Positions 11,813-21,358 are shown, counted from the first letter of the stretch. The stretch: DNA of 64,000 nucleotides from Sulfurimonas sp. (GCF_028714975.1 NZ_JAQTLH010000010.1:1-64000), one strand, 5' to 3'. Translations and numbers: made by a program. The notes: generated by a model not told the origin, from the letters alone.

Positions 11813-11841
11813 TTGACAACAATTTTATTTTGTAGTATAAT
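11813..11841 (+). promoter_or_regulatory. sigma70-type promoter for the PIN-domain TA operon
   Basis: TTGACA (11813-11818), 17-bp spacer, TATAAT (11836-11841), 25 bp upstream of the first ATG. Confidence 0.75.
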
Positions 11842-11865
11842 GACTTAAAAGACAACAAAGGGTTT

Positions 11866-12156
11866 ATGATGACTATGACTGTTGGTATGAGAGAACTTGC
11901 AAGAAATTCCAAGATACTAGATCAGTACGATTATGTAGATGTTGAAGATAAAAAAACACATGAATATAAAGGGCTTTTTATATCGCCTAAGTATGCAGAG
12001 GAGTTTAAAAAACTTTTAGAAAAAAAAATAGCAAATGAAAAACAGCAAGAGTTAGATGAACTTATGCAGTTTGTAGGCATGTGCCACGGTGATACAAAAG
12101 ATATGACATCCAAAGAGATTAAAGCAAGCAAAAGAGCTAAATACTATCATGAATAA
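11866..12156 (+). CDS. putative antitoxin of a PIN-domain toxin-antitoxin pair
   Basis: Short ORF (MTVGMRELARNSKILDQYDYVDVEDKKTHEYKGLFISPKYAEEF) overlapping the downstream PIN ORF by 8 bp. Confidence 0.7.
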   Translation: MMTMTVGMRELARNSKILDQYDYVDVEDKKTHEYKGLFISPKYAEEFKKLLEKKIANEKQQELDELMQFVGMCHGDTKDMTSKEIKASKRAKYYHE

Positions 12157-12571
12157 AATATTTTTAGATATAAATATCGTGCTAGATATGATAGATAGCA
12201 ACAGAAAAAATAACTCAAAAATACCTTTACTGCTAAAGAAAATTGTACTAAATGATATAGATATTGTTATAAGTGAGGATATGCTTAGCACTCTGTTTTA
12301 TATACAAAAAGATAAAAAATTAGTATTGAAATTTTTAAATACAATTCAGAATAAATGGATAATTTCACCTTACGGTAAAGATGTGATTTCAAAAGCTATA
12401 GAGATATCACTCCAAAACAATCTAGACCTTGAAGATATACTTCAGTGTCTTTGTGCAAAGAAAAATAGTTGTATGGCACTTGTAACAAGTGATAGCAGGT
12501 TTTATGATTGTGGTATTAAGATATACACGATAGATGAAGCTATAGAAGCATTTGAAAATAAAATATTTTAG
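12149..12571 (+). CDS. PIN-domain (VapC-like) toxin
   Basis: IFLDINIVLDMIDSNR at the N-terminus, DIVISEDMLSTL, LVTSDSRFYDCGIKIYTIDEAI near the C-terminus: PIN-like acidic residue pattern. Confidence 0.8.
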   Translation: MNKIFLDINIVLDMIDSNRKNNSKIPLLLKKIVLNDIDIVISEDMLSTLFYIQKDKKLVLKFLNTIQNKWIISPYGKDVISKAIEISLQNNLDLEDILQCLCAKKNSCMALVTSDSRFYDCGIKIYTIDEAIEAFENKIF

Positions 12572-12642
12572 TTAATTAAAATCTATATAAAAAATTTAGA
12601 GTTATTGGATAAACTTACAATAAAAAATCAGAGAGTAAAAAA

Positions 12643-14055
12643 ATGAACATTAAACTAATAAACAAAGAAGTATACGAGGTTTCATCAGATGTAACGGTCG
12701 TTTTTCTAAAAAAAGATGAACTTACAGAGTGTGAGTATACGGATATTTTACAAAAAGCCGGATTTAAAGCAGAGCAAGACACTACATGTTTTTTATATGA
12801 AAAAGGGTTGCTTTTTTGTGGGGTTGAGAGTAAAAAAAGTGATGATTTAAGAAGTGCGTGCGCATGTGCAATAAAAACTCTAAAGACATCAAATTTCACA
12901 TCGGCAAAAATGGAAGTAATCTCTAAATCAACGATTGGTGCGTTGGTTGAGGGAATCGTTCTTGGCGGATATGAGTTTAATGAGTATAAATCAGAGCCGA
13001 AAAAGAGTGAATTTAAAGAGGTTCTTTTAACATCAAACGATATTGATTTCGGCAATTTAGAGTCTATCTTTAATGAAGCGCTAGTTGTAGCCCATGCTAC
13101 AAATTTTACTCGCGACATTGTAAACAGAGCACCGCAAGAGATCAATCCGCAAACACTTTCGCATGTAGCTCAAAAGTTGGCATATGAGAACTCTTTAGAG
13201 TGCAACATACTTCAAGAAGATGATTTGGCAAAAGAAAATATGGGTGCGATGCTTGCAGTCGGTCGCGCTTCCGTTCACGGAAGTACGCTGATTCATCTAA
13301 GCTACAAACCTGCAAATCCTAAAAAAGTGGTTACGCTTGTCGGAAAAGGTCTCACTTACGATAGCGGCGGATTAAGCCTAAAAGCCGCAACTTCGATGGT
13401 TACTATGAAGATGGATAAAGCCGGTGCATGTGCAGTGCTTGGAATCATAAAAGCGGTAAGCGAGTTAAAACTTGATATTGAAGTTCACGCATTTATCGGT
13501 GCGGTTGAAAATATGGTCGGCGGAAATGCCTATAAACCTGATGATATTTTGGTCTCAAGAAGTAAAACCACTATAGAAATAAGAAACACAGATGCTGAGG
13601 GTCGTTTAGTTTTAGCCGATGTTCTTGACTATGCGCAAGACAAAGTTAAAGCGGACTATATCTTTGATTTTGCGACGCTTACGGGCGCATGTATGATTGC
13701 TCTTGGGCAGTACACGACAGGTTTGATGGGACACTCTCATAAGCTTAAACATGACATAGGAAGAGCAGGAAGCGACTCTGGAGAGATGATAAGCTCACTG
13801 CCGTTTAACAGACACCTTAAAAAACTTCTAAAGAGTGAAATCGCAGATATAAGCAACACGGCTTCAAAACCTTACGGCGGAGCGATTACGGCGGGTCTGT
13901 TTTTGGATAAGTTTATAAAAGATGAAAACAAAAACAAGTGGATGCACTTTGATATAGCAGGAACCGCTTACACTGAAACTCCGTGGGATTGTAATGTTTA
14001 CGGTGCAACGGGTGCAGGTGTGCGTCTGATGAGTAATTATTTAAAAAACCTCTAA
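12643..14055 (+). CDS. pepA: leucyl aminopeptidase (M17)
   Basis: VGKGLTYDSGGLSLKAATSMVTMKMDKAGA, RNTDAEGRLVLADVLDYA. Confidence 0.96.
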   Translation: MNIKLINKEVYEVSSDVTVVFLKKDELTECEYTDILQKAGFKAEQDTTCFLYEKGLLFCGVESKKSDDLRSACACAIKTLKTSNFTSAKMEVISKSTIGALVEGIVLGGYEFNEYKSEPKKSEFKEVLLTSNDIDFGNLESIFNEALVVAHATNFTRDIVNRAPQEINPQTLSHVAQKLAYENSLECNILQEDDLAKENMGAMLAVGRASVHGSTLIHLSYKPANPKKVVTLVGKGLTYDSGGLSLKAATSMVTMKMDKAGACAVLGIIKAVSELKLDIEVHAFIGAVENMVGGNAYKPDDILVSRSKTTIEIRNTDAEGRLVLADVLDYAQDKVKADYIFDFATLTGACMIALGQYTTGLMGHSHKLKHDIGRAGSDSGEMISSLPFNRHLKKLLKSEIADISNTASKPYGGAITAGLFLDKFIKDENKNKWMHFDIAGTAYTETPWDCNVYGATGAGVRLMSNYLKNL

Positions 14056-14060
14056 AAATA

Positions 14061-14112
14061 AAAAATCAGCTCTTTAAAGCAAAAAGCTTTATATTTAAGA
14101 GTTGATTTTACA
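14061..14112 (+). terminator. candidate rho-independent terminator after pepA
   Basis: aaaatcagctctt ... aagagttgatttt inverted repeat containing an inner aaagc/gcttt hairpin. Confidence 0.55.
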
Positions 14113-14252
14113 CTGCATTTGTATGTTAATTTCAGTTTCTATTAATTATTATTTTAATATCATTAACTTATTTTCAAACCTTATATAATACATATATTGA
14201 GGTTATGTCTTCTTAGTTATTTCGGTATAAATATTTTTTAAAAAGATGCAGC

Positions 14253-14822
14253 ATGAACTTTACATTTTTAGAAGTTAACGGTAGTGACATGTTGGAAAAG
14301 GTGTTTGCATTTCGCTACAAAATACTTTTAGAAATATATCCCGAATATCTTGAAAAATCCGGTTTTTCAGATGAGAAAGAGTATGATAAATATGACCCTT
14401 ATTCTGTACATTTTGTTGCGTTAGACGCTGATAGTAACATTTGTGCAACGGTGAGGCTTATACATAACTCACCGCTTGGTTATCCGACAGAAAACAGTAT
14501 GATATTTGATAACAGTATGTTTGATAGAGCTAATCTCGGGGAGATGTCAAGAATATTTGTAGATGCTAAATATAGAAATATTATGACGACAAAGATTATC
14601 ATACAAGAAGTTAAAAAATTTATGTATGCCAAGATGGTAAAACTCGGTATACTATACACTTACGGTTCCCTAGAAGCAAGCTTTTTGAGATTACTAAGAA
14701 TCTATAAGATGAACTATCATCCTATAGGCGAGAAGCAAAAACACGAATATTTCGGTTTGCGCTATCCGTCCATTTTATACACGCAACAATTGGGTGATGA
14801 TAACCCGGAAATTGTTGAATAA
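14253..14822 (+). CDS. GNAT-fold N-acyltransferase resembling acyl-homoserine-lactone / N-acyl amino acid synthases
   Basis: FAFRYKILLEIYPEYL, DKYDPYSVHFVALDADSNICATVRLI, LGEMSRIFVDAKYR: R..., D-x2-D, and E-x2-R patterns like LuxI-type synthases. Confidence 0.65.
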   Translation: MNFTFLEVNGSDMLEKVFAFRYKILLEIYPEYLEKSGFSDEKEYDKYDPYSVHFVALDADSNICATVRLIHNSPLGYPTENSMIFDNSMFDRANLGEMSRIFVDAKYRNIMTTKIIIQEVKKFMYAKMVKLGILYTYGSLEASFLRLLRIYKMNYHPIGEKQKHEYFGLRYPSILYTQQLGDDNPEIVE

Positions 14823-14835
14823 ACGGAAAGACGAT

Positions 14836-16902
14836 ATGAGACATAAAACTTTAAGCAGACAAAAAAGCCTCGCTCTTATTTTACTTCTTTTAACAAGCTT
14901 GACAAATTTGGATGCAAAAACAGATGAGTTATTGAAATCCATCTCTAACGAACTGGCATACTTTAATGAAGTTGCGACCGCTACAAAACAAAACGAGCAT
15001 TATCAGCCATATATTATCTCGGTATTTCAAGGTAAAGAGCTAGAAAAACTCGGTATATCAAATCTTAAAGAAGCATTAGGATTGGTTCCCGGTGTTGATA
15101 TGGCAACTGATAATTTCAACAATCAAACGCCGATTTTCAGAGGTTCAAATCCTATTGCATACGGACAATCAAAACTTTTTATAGACGGTGTAGCAGTTAA
15201 CAATCTTTTTTTTGATGCCTACTCCGAATATCTATCTTTTCCGATAGAAATGATTAAGAGAATCGAAGTAGTCAGAGGTCCAGGAAGTACGATAGACGGA
15301 ATCAATGCATACGCAGGATCCATAAATATTACGACTTATGCAGAAGACTTTGAAGGATTTGAGTCTAGCGATAAGTTGGTATTTAAGCGCGGCTCATACG
15401 ATTATAACATGGGCGGATTTATTAAAAGTTATAAAACAGATAATTTAAAAGTTTTTATAGATTTTTTCTATCAAGAAGATAATAAAAAATTACCATCAGG
15501 TCCTGACGGTCTCTCTCAAGGAATATTTGGTGCCAGCAATATAGCACTATCTAGGTCGGGTGATGCTCCGCTGTGGATAAAGGAGCACTCTCTTGGTCTT
15601 AATCTTGAGTATAAAGATTTTACGATTAAAGCACGGACCCTTAGTCACACCGGCGGAAGTGCCTACGGTATCAATCTTGCACTGCCGCAAGAAAGTGACA
15701 GAGTAAAACTGCCAAGTCACTATATTGAGTTAGGTTACGACAAAAAAATAGCCGATTATAAAGTTGATATAAAAGCAGGCGTTAAATACGATACATTTGA
15801 CTCTAAATCTAAATTGGCTCCCGATGATTTAAAGCTTGGCAGTGTTGTTTTTGAAGACGGAATATACGGAGAACATTATGCCGCGCAGCGAAAGCTCTAT
15901 CAATCCTCTTATCTTAAATATAGCGGAATCAATCAACATACGATTACTACCGGTTATCGCTTTATAAAAGAAGAGACTATAGATATGACATCAAAGCTTT
16001 CAAACAGAGCGACAGGTGATGCGGGATTGGTTGACTATACCGAGACTTTGCCATTTTTTGATAAAAATGCCAAACGCGATACTCTTATCTTCTCACTTCA
16101 GGATGAGTTTCTGCTTAACAGTGCCATTAGCTTTATTTACGGTTTAAACTACGAACAAACTTCATATGAGAATGCAGGTTTTGAACCTAGAGTATCAATG
16201 GTTTATCAACTTAATAGTGAAAATATTTTTAAAACTATGTATAGCCGTGCTCACCGAAATGCCTCATGGCAAGAGATGTTTACGATGAATAATCGCGCCA
16301 GAGTAGGAAGTACAAATTTAGAGCCCGAGCAAGTAGATGCTTTTGAAGCTGCATATATCAAAAAATTCTCAAGCGATACACATATTTCAACCAACCTCTT
16401 TTATCTGCTTAATAAAAATCAAATACATAACTCATCTACTAGCCCAAGATATAGAAATATTGTAGATACGGATATTTACGGTTTTGAACTTGAATACAAA
16501 GGATATATCTCATCTTTTGATCAGTTATATCTAAACTACTCTTATCTAACAGGCAAATCACAGGATGAGAGTAAAAGCGAATCGCTCCCAAATGTTGCGC
16601 ATCATTTAGCCAAAGGGTACTATATCTACAATTTAAGCAACGCGTTATCGCTCAGCGGTGTTGCTAAATATGTCGGTTCAAAAGATAGAGTGTCAACAGA
16701 TACGCGTGAAAAAGTAAAAGCCTATTCAACCATGGACACTTCACTGAGTTACAAAGATAAACAATATGACTATACTTTAACTTTTAGTATCAAAAATATA
16801 TTTAATGCCGATGTCACTTTCCCGTCTCCGCAAAATACCTATATAGAAGATTATGCGCAAGAACGCAGAACCTTTCTAGTGGCATTTAAGAAGGAGTTTT
16901 AA
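14836..16902 (+). CDS. TonB-dependent outer-membrane receptor
   Basis: Signal peptide, plug domain (NLKEALGLVPGVDMATDNFNNQTPIFRGSNPIAYGQSKLFIDGVAVN... IKRIEVVRGPGSTIDGINAYAGSINITTY), C-terminal aromatic barrel end. Start placed at MRHKTL. Confidence 0.92.
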   Translation: MRHKTLSRQKSLALILLLLTSLTNLDAKTDELLKSISNELAYFNEVATATKQNEHYQPYIISVFQGKELEKLGISNLKEALGLVPGVDMATDNFNNQTPIFRGSNPIAYGQSKLFIDGVAVNNLFFDAYSEYLSFPIEMIKRIEVVRGPGSTIDGINAYAGSINITTYAEDFEGFESSDKLVFKRGSYDYNMGGFIKSYKTDNLKVFIDFFYQEDNKKLPSGPDGLSQGIFGASNIALSRSGDAPLWIKEHSLGLNLEYKDFTIKARTLSHTGGSAYGINLALPQESDRVKLPSHYIELGYDKKIADYKVDIKAGVKYDTFDSKSKLAPDDLKLGSVVFEDGIYGEHYAAQRKLYQSSYLKYSGINQHTITTGYRFIKEETIDMTSKLSNRATGDAGLVDYTETLPFFDKNAKRDTLIFSLQDEFLLNSAISFIYGLNYEQTSYENAGFEPRVSMVYQLNSENIFKTMYSRAHRNASWQEMFTMNNRARVGSTNLEPEQVDAFEAAYIKKFSSDTHISTNLFYLLNKNQIHNSSTSPRYRNIVDTDIYGFELEYKGYISSFDQLYLNYSYLTGKSQDESKSESLPNVAHHLAKGYYIYNLSNALSLSGVAKYVGSKDRVSTDTREKVKAYSTMDTSLSYKDKQYDYTLTFSIKNIFNADVTFPSPQNTYIEDYAQERRTFLVAFKKEF

Positions 16903-17466
16903 ATGAAAAAAATAATTCTCCTTTGTTTTATTTTTGTAAATTTTGTTTATGGCTTTAGCTACAACGATATTTTACTAAAAGCACAAGCTTCTATCTTTCC
17001 TAAAATTATACTGCTTGATAAAAAAGTAGGCAATAAGCTTATTGACGGTAAGATAATTTATACTATTGTTTATGAAAAAGATGATTACAACACGGCGTTA
17101 GAGATAAGTAAATATATAGATACCTCCTATAAAGGACACTTTAACGGGTATGCTTATAAAATAAATTTGGTAGAGTTTTCAGATTTGTCAAATGAGACAC
17201 AGGCATCTGCAATCTATACATTAAACTCGGATAAATATATTAAAAAAGTAGCAGAAGTTGCTAAACAAAAGGGAGTTATAACATTTGCTTACGATATAAA
17301 TAATTTAAAAAACGGATTATTATTCTCTTTGATGTTAGAAAAGTCGAGTGTACTTTATCTAAATAAAGAGAACCTGTACAATCAAGCCATAAGTTTTGTC
17401 GACTCACTCTATCTGATTGTTAAGTTTATTGACAGAAGCAGCAGTGATGAGCCAAAAACTATATGA
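16903..17466 (+). CDS. YfiR/DUF4154-like periplasmic protein
   Basis: Signal peptide; NDILLKAQASIFPKIILLDKKV ... VAKQKGVITFAYDINNLKNGLLFSLMLEKSSVLYLNKENL; lies between a TonB receptor and a GGDEF gene, a typical YfiR context. Confidence 0.65.
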   Translation: MKKIILLCFIFVNFVYGFSYNDILLKAQASIFPKIILLDKKVGNKLIDGKIIYTIVYEKDDYNTALEISKYIDTSYKGHFNGYAYKINLVEFSDLSNETQASAIYTLNSDKYIKKVAEVAKQKGVITFAYDINNLKNGLLFSLMLEKSSVLYLNKENLYNQAISFVDSLYLIVKFIDRSSSDEPKTI

Positions 17467-17510
17467 TATAATGGCAATATAATTTATAGTTTATTTATAA
17501 GGTGTTGTAT

Positions 17511-19451
17511 ATGAAAAAAGGGGACTACAGATCTCTTTCTACAAAAATAGTATCCGCTATTGCCCTTATATCGCTCTTTATTACTATAATTATTTTTACT
17601 GCTTTTGAAAAAATAAACAGAGAGGCTTTTTATCAAATCGAGATAGAAAAAGCCAATATAATCGCAAAAACGATAGAACCGTTAATAGCACTTAATATCT
17701 ATCTTGATATGCAAGATAGCGTAAACCAAATCGCACTTCAGCTTCTAGAAAATCCAAATATACTATCCGTAAAAATTGAAGTAGAAGATAAAATAGTCAA
17801 TGAAGTAAAATCCGATAAGTATAAAAATAATATCAATGACTCATTTGTAGTCCAAAACAGTATCTTCCAGCCTAATTCCAAAAAAAAGATAGGTACGCTT
17901 ACTCTTGTTTACTCAAATAAAGGCTACAAAGAGTTAGTAAACAAACATACCGTCTTAAGCCTTGTTCTACTTTTAGCTCTTTGCGTGTTGTTTGTATTTT
18001 TCGGTTTATATGTAAAATATCTCCTATCGCCTCTTCGACAAATTTCCAAGTCATTAAAGGATTACTCTCCCGACAATAAGGTAGAGATTCCGTTTGTATC
18101 ACATAACAATGAAATCGGATTGATCTCAAATACGCTAAATAATATGCAGCAAAAAATTTTAGAGTACTCAAAAAAACAGAAAAATATCAAAAATTATCTT
18201 GAAGAGAAAATAAATGAAAAAACACAAGAGCTTCGAGAACAGCTCTACATAGACTCTTTAACCGGATTGCCGAATAGGCTTAGTCTGCTCAGTACTCTCT
18301 CCAATGCCGAGGATGGAGCGCTGCTTATTATAAATATAGATGATTTTAGAGAGATAAACGACTTTTTTGGACATATTGCAGGCGATAAGATACTAAAAGA
18401 GTTTTCGAAAAATCTTAAAAGCATGTTTGAAGAGAATGAGTATATCAAACTAAAGCGCCTCTCCGGCGATGAGTTTGCATTGCTCTTTACTCAAAAGCTG
18501 CCGATGGAAAATTTTATACAGATTATTCACAAGTTGATTTTAGATATAGAAAGAATGATTTTTTTACATGATAATAATGAAATCAGTATAAGGGTTACCG
18601 TAGGGGTGGCGTATCAAATAGACAAAGCGTTGGAAAAAGCAGATATAGCTCTAAAATCGGCAAGAAAACAACAAAAGCCGTTTTTACTCTATGATGAAGA
18701 ACTGCATATAGAAGAGCAGTATAAAGAGAATATGGAGTGGGTGAAAAAGCTTAAAAAAGCGATTAAACAAGATATGCTCGTTCCATTTTTTCAACCTATA
18801 TTTGACAATATTTCGGGTGAAGTCATCAGTTATGAGTGCTTGATTCGCTTAATTGATGATAACAGCAATGTTGTCAGCCCATATCAATTTTTGACCGTCG
18901 CTAAAAAAAGCAGATTATATAGCACGCTGACTAAAATTATGATTGAAAAGAGCTGCCGTTATTTTGAATATATCAACAGTGATTTTTCAATCAATTTATC
19001 CGTTGATGATATATTAAATAAAGATATAGTAGATTATATTAAACAAAAAATCAAAAAATATAATGTTGCAAACAGAGTTGTTTTTGAAATCCTAGAATCT
19101 GAAGGGATAGAAAACTATGAAGAAATAGCGATATTTACAAAAGAGATGAAAGAATTTGGCTGTAGAATAGCTATAGATGATTTTGGAAGCGGATATTCAA
19201 ATTTTGAGCATCTTCTTAAACTAAATATCGACTACATTAAAATAGACGGCACACTGATAAAAAATCTTGATAAAGATGCAAATGCTCAAATGATTGTCGG
19301 AACAATCGTGGATTTTGCAAAAAGATTAAATATAATAACCATAGCGGAGTTTGTTCACAGCAGGGAAGTTTTTGAAAAAGTAAAAGAGCTTCATGTAGAC
19401 CGCACGCAAGGATTTTTCCTTGCCGAGCCGCAACAGCATATAGCTCTTTAA
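17511..19451 (+). CDS. membrane-anchored HAMP-GGDEF-EAL protein
   Basis: Two TMs, HAMP-like linker (LRQISKSLKDYSPDN), GGDEF site RLSGDEF, EAL region FFQPIFDNISGEVISYECLIRL, IDDFGSGYSNFEHLLKLNIDYIKIDG. Start at ATG 17511 rather than TTG 17502. Confidence 0.93.
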   Translation: MKKGDYRSLSTKIVSAIALISLFITIIIFTAFEKINREAFYQIEIEKANIIAKTIEPLIALNIYLDMQDSVNQIALQLLENPNILSVKIEVEDKIVNEVKSDKYKNNINDSFVVQNSIFQPNSKKKIGTLTLVYSNKGYKELVNKHTVLSLVLLLALCVLFVFFGLYVKYLLSPLRQISKSLKDYSPDNKVEIPFVSHNNEIGLISNTLNNMQQKILEYSKKQKNIKNYLEEKINEKTQELREQLYIDSLTGLPNRLSLLSTLSNAEDGALLIINIDDFREINDFFGHIAGDKILKEFSKNLKSMFEENEYIKLKRLSGDEFALLFTQKLPMENFIQIIHKLILDIERMIFLHDNNEISIRVTVGVAYQIDKALEKADIALKSARKQQKPFLLYDEELHIEEQYKENMEWVKKLKKAIKQDMLVPFFQPIFDNISGEVISYECLIRLIDDNSNVVSPYQFLTVAKKSRLYSTLTKIMIEKSCRYFEYINSDFSINLSVDDILNKDIVDYIKQKIKKYNVANRVVFEILESEGIENYEEIAIFTKEMKEFGCRIAIDDFGSGYSNFEHLLKLNIDYIKIDGTLIKNLDKDANAQMIVGTIVDFAKRLNIITIAEFVHSREVFEKVKELHVDRTQGFFLAEPQQHIAL

Positions 19452-19468
19452 GTTAGATAGAGTTGTTG

Positions 19469-19714
19469 TTAACTTGCATTTAAGTGGTTACCCTCCGCTT
19501 TTAGTCTTTCAGCTATCCAAACTTTGATAATTGACTGTCTTGTGACGCCGATTTTTTTTGCTTCTTGATCAAGTGAATTTATAATCCACTCCGGAAAATC
19601 AACATTTACTTTTTTTGTTTGTGTCTGATTTTTTACCAATGTAGACATATCTAAATGCTCAGTAATATCTTCACCGCTATCAAACAGTTTATCTAACTCT
19701 TTAGCTTTCATCAT
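19469..19714 (-). CDS. BrnA-like / CopG-type antitoxin
   Basis: VNVDFPEWIINSLDQEAKKIGVTRQSIIKVWIAERLKAE is a ribbon-helix-helix-type C-terminus; preceded by a BrnT relic. Confidence 0.8.
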   Translation of the reverse strand: MMKAKELDKLFDSGEDITEHLDMSTLVKNQTQTKKVNVDFPEWIINSLDQEAKKIGVTRQSIIKVWIAERLKAEGNHLNAS

Positions 19715-19784
19715 AAATCCTTTGTTCGTTTTCTCTGGCTCTTCTTACAGATATTAACCTAATTAAACTCTCTGAATAACTATG
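19701..19784 (-). pseudogene. BrnT toxin C-terminal remnant
   Basis: Minus-strand reading KHSYSESLIRLISVRRARENEQRIYDES*, overlapping the antitoxin start as in intact brnTA. In-frame TAA immediately upstream and no start codon. Confidence 0.75.
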
Positions 19785-19788
19785 TTTT

Positions 19789-19858
19789 TAGATTGCCGCG
19801 CTTCTAAAGAAGCTCGCAATGACCGTCATGTGCCAAGGAGCTTGCGACGAAGCAATTT
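19789..19858. repeat. palindromic MITE/REP-like repeat, copy A
   Basis: agattgccgcgcttctaaagaagctcgcaatgacc...gacgaagcaattt; ends inverted, inner hairpin; related to the repeat at 42190-42279. Confidence 0.65.
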
Positions 19859-19859
19859 A

Positions 19860-20222
19860 CTATCCTCTTGATGTTAAAATAATTCCTAAAATAATAAAAC
19901 AAAGACCCAGCAGTTTGTAGAGATTAAAGCTCTCTCCCATAAAAAATATGGAAAAGAGAAATACCAAGACAAATGTAAGTCCCATAAACGGATAAGCATA
20001 GCTAAGTTCAAATTTTGTCATTGCCGCCATCCAGCACATAGATGCCAAAAATGCGCTGATAAATCCGCTAAAGATAAGCGGGTCTAAAAAAAGTTTCATT
20101 ATAAAAATAAGCTTTTCAAGAGATTCACTCGGCAGAGAACCGTAATTACCGATTCTCATTTTTATGATAAGTTGTCCATAAACAGTGAAAAAGATAGTTC
20201 CGAAAATATATACATATCCCAT
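19860..20222 (-). CDS. small EamA/SMR-type transporter (ArnE-like flippase subunit)
   Basis: Four-TM 120-aa protein, FGTIFFTVYGQLIIKMRIG ... ELSYAYPFMGLTFVLVFLFSIFFMGE; in a sugar-modification cluster. Confidence 0.75.
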   Translation of the reverse strand: MGYVYIFGTIFFTVYGQLIIKMRIGNYGSLPSESLEKLIFIMKLFLDPLIFSGFISAFLASMCWMAAMTKFELSYAYPFMGLTFVLVFLFSIFFMGESFNLYKLLGLCFIILGIILTSRG

Positions 20223-20224
20223 AA

Positions 20225-21358
20225 TTATTTACCGTAGAATTTTTTTATAACATTGCAAACTGTATCTATCTCATCGTTACTCAAACCGTAATACATCGGA
20301 AGTCGTACAAGTCTCTCGCTCTCTTTTGTAGTAAACTCATCAACTCCGCTAAATCTGCCGTATTTTACTCCTGCAGGTGCAGAGTGCAGCGGAACATAGT
20401 GAAAAACTGCCCAAATATTTTCTTTTTTAAACTCATCTAAAAGAGCTGTTCTCTCATCTAAATCTTTAACTTTTAAATAAAACATATGGGCATTTTGGAC
20501 ACAGCCATCAGGTATGGTCGGTAGTTCAATCATACCATCATTTTCGAGCTCTTGAAGTTTATCATAGTATTTTTGCCAGCTACTTAGTCTGTTGTCGTTT
20601 ATCTCATCAGCCTTCTCAAGTCCTCCCCAGAGGTAAGCGGCACTTACATCGTTTGGCAGATAACTGCTTCCGATGTCAACCCAAGAGTATTTATCTACCA
20701 TTCCGCGGAAAAAGAGGCTTCTGTTTGTACCTTTTTCTCTTATGATTTCAGCTCTTTGGATAAATTTTTCATCATTAATGATAAGAAGCCCGCCCTCGCC
20801 TGCACTTGTATAGTTTTTTGTCTCATGAAAACTAAAAGCTCCAAAATGCCCGATAGTTCCGAGTGCTTTGCCTTTATAACTGCTCATCATTCCTTGTGCT
20901 GCATCTTCAACTACAAACAAATTATGTCTTGAAGCGATGTCCATAATCGTATCCATCTCGCAACCGACACCCGCATAATGAACAGGTACTATAGCTCTTG
21001 TTTTTGTCGTTATGGCTTCTTCTATTTTTGTCTCATCTATGTTTAGAGTATCAGGACGAATATCTACAAATACTATTTTTGCGCCTCTTAGCACAAAAGC
21101 ATTTGCGGTGCTTACAAAAGTATATGAGGGCATAATTACTTCATCGCCCTCTTGTATGTCAAGAAGTATCGCAGCCATTTCAAGAGCATGAGTACAACTT
21201 GTAGTCAAAAGCGCTTTTTTACATCCGAGTCTCTCTTCAAACCATTTATGACATCTTTTTGTAAATTCGCCATCTCCGGAGATTTTTGAGCTCTTTATAG
21301 AGCTTAATATGTATTGTTCTTCATTACCTGTAAATGGCGGTTTGTTAAATGGTATCAT
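20225..21358 (-). CDS. DegT/DnrJ/EryC1 aminotransferase, probably dTDP-4-amino-4,6-dideoxygalactose transaminase (WecE/RffA-like)
   Basis: IPFNKPPFTGNEEQYI, FEERLGCKKALLTTSCTHALEMAAILL, DEVIMPSYTFVSTANAFVLRGA, FSFHETKNYTSAGEGG (PLP Lys). Confidence 0.9.
   Translation of the reverse strand: MIPFNKPPFTGNEEQYILSSIKSSKISGDGEFTKRCHKWFEERLGCKKALLTTSCTHALEMAAILLDIQEGDEVIMPSYTFVSTANAFVLRGAKIVFVDIRPDTLNIDETKIEEAITTKTRAIVPVHYAGVGCEMDTIMDIASRHNLFVVEDAAQGMMSSYKGKALGTIGHFGAFSFHETKNYTSAGEGGLLIINDEKFIQRAEIIREKGTNRSLFFRGMVDKYSWVDIGSSYLPNDVSAAYLWGGLEKADEINDNRLSSWQKYYDKLQELENDGMIELPTIPDGCVQNAHMFYLKVKDLDERTALLDEFKKENIWAVFHYVPLHSAPAGVKYGRFSGVDEFTTKESERLVRLPMYYGLSNDEIDTVCNVIKKFYGK

Noticed and set aside
12615-13145. 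176-aa minus-strand ORF over pepA
   Set aside because: Antisense shadow of the strongly supported pepA.
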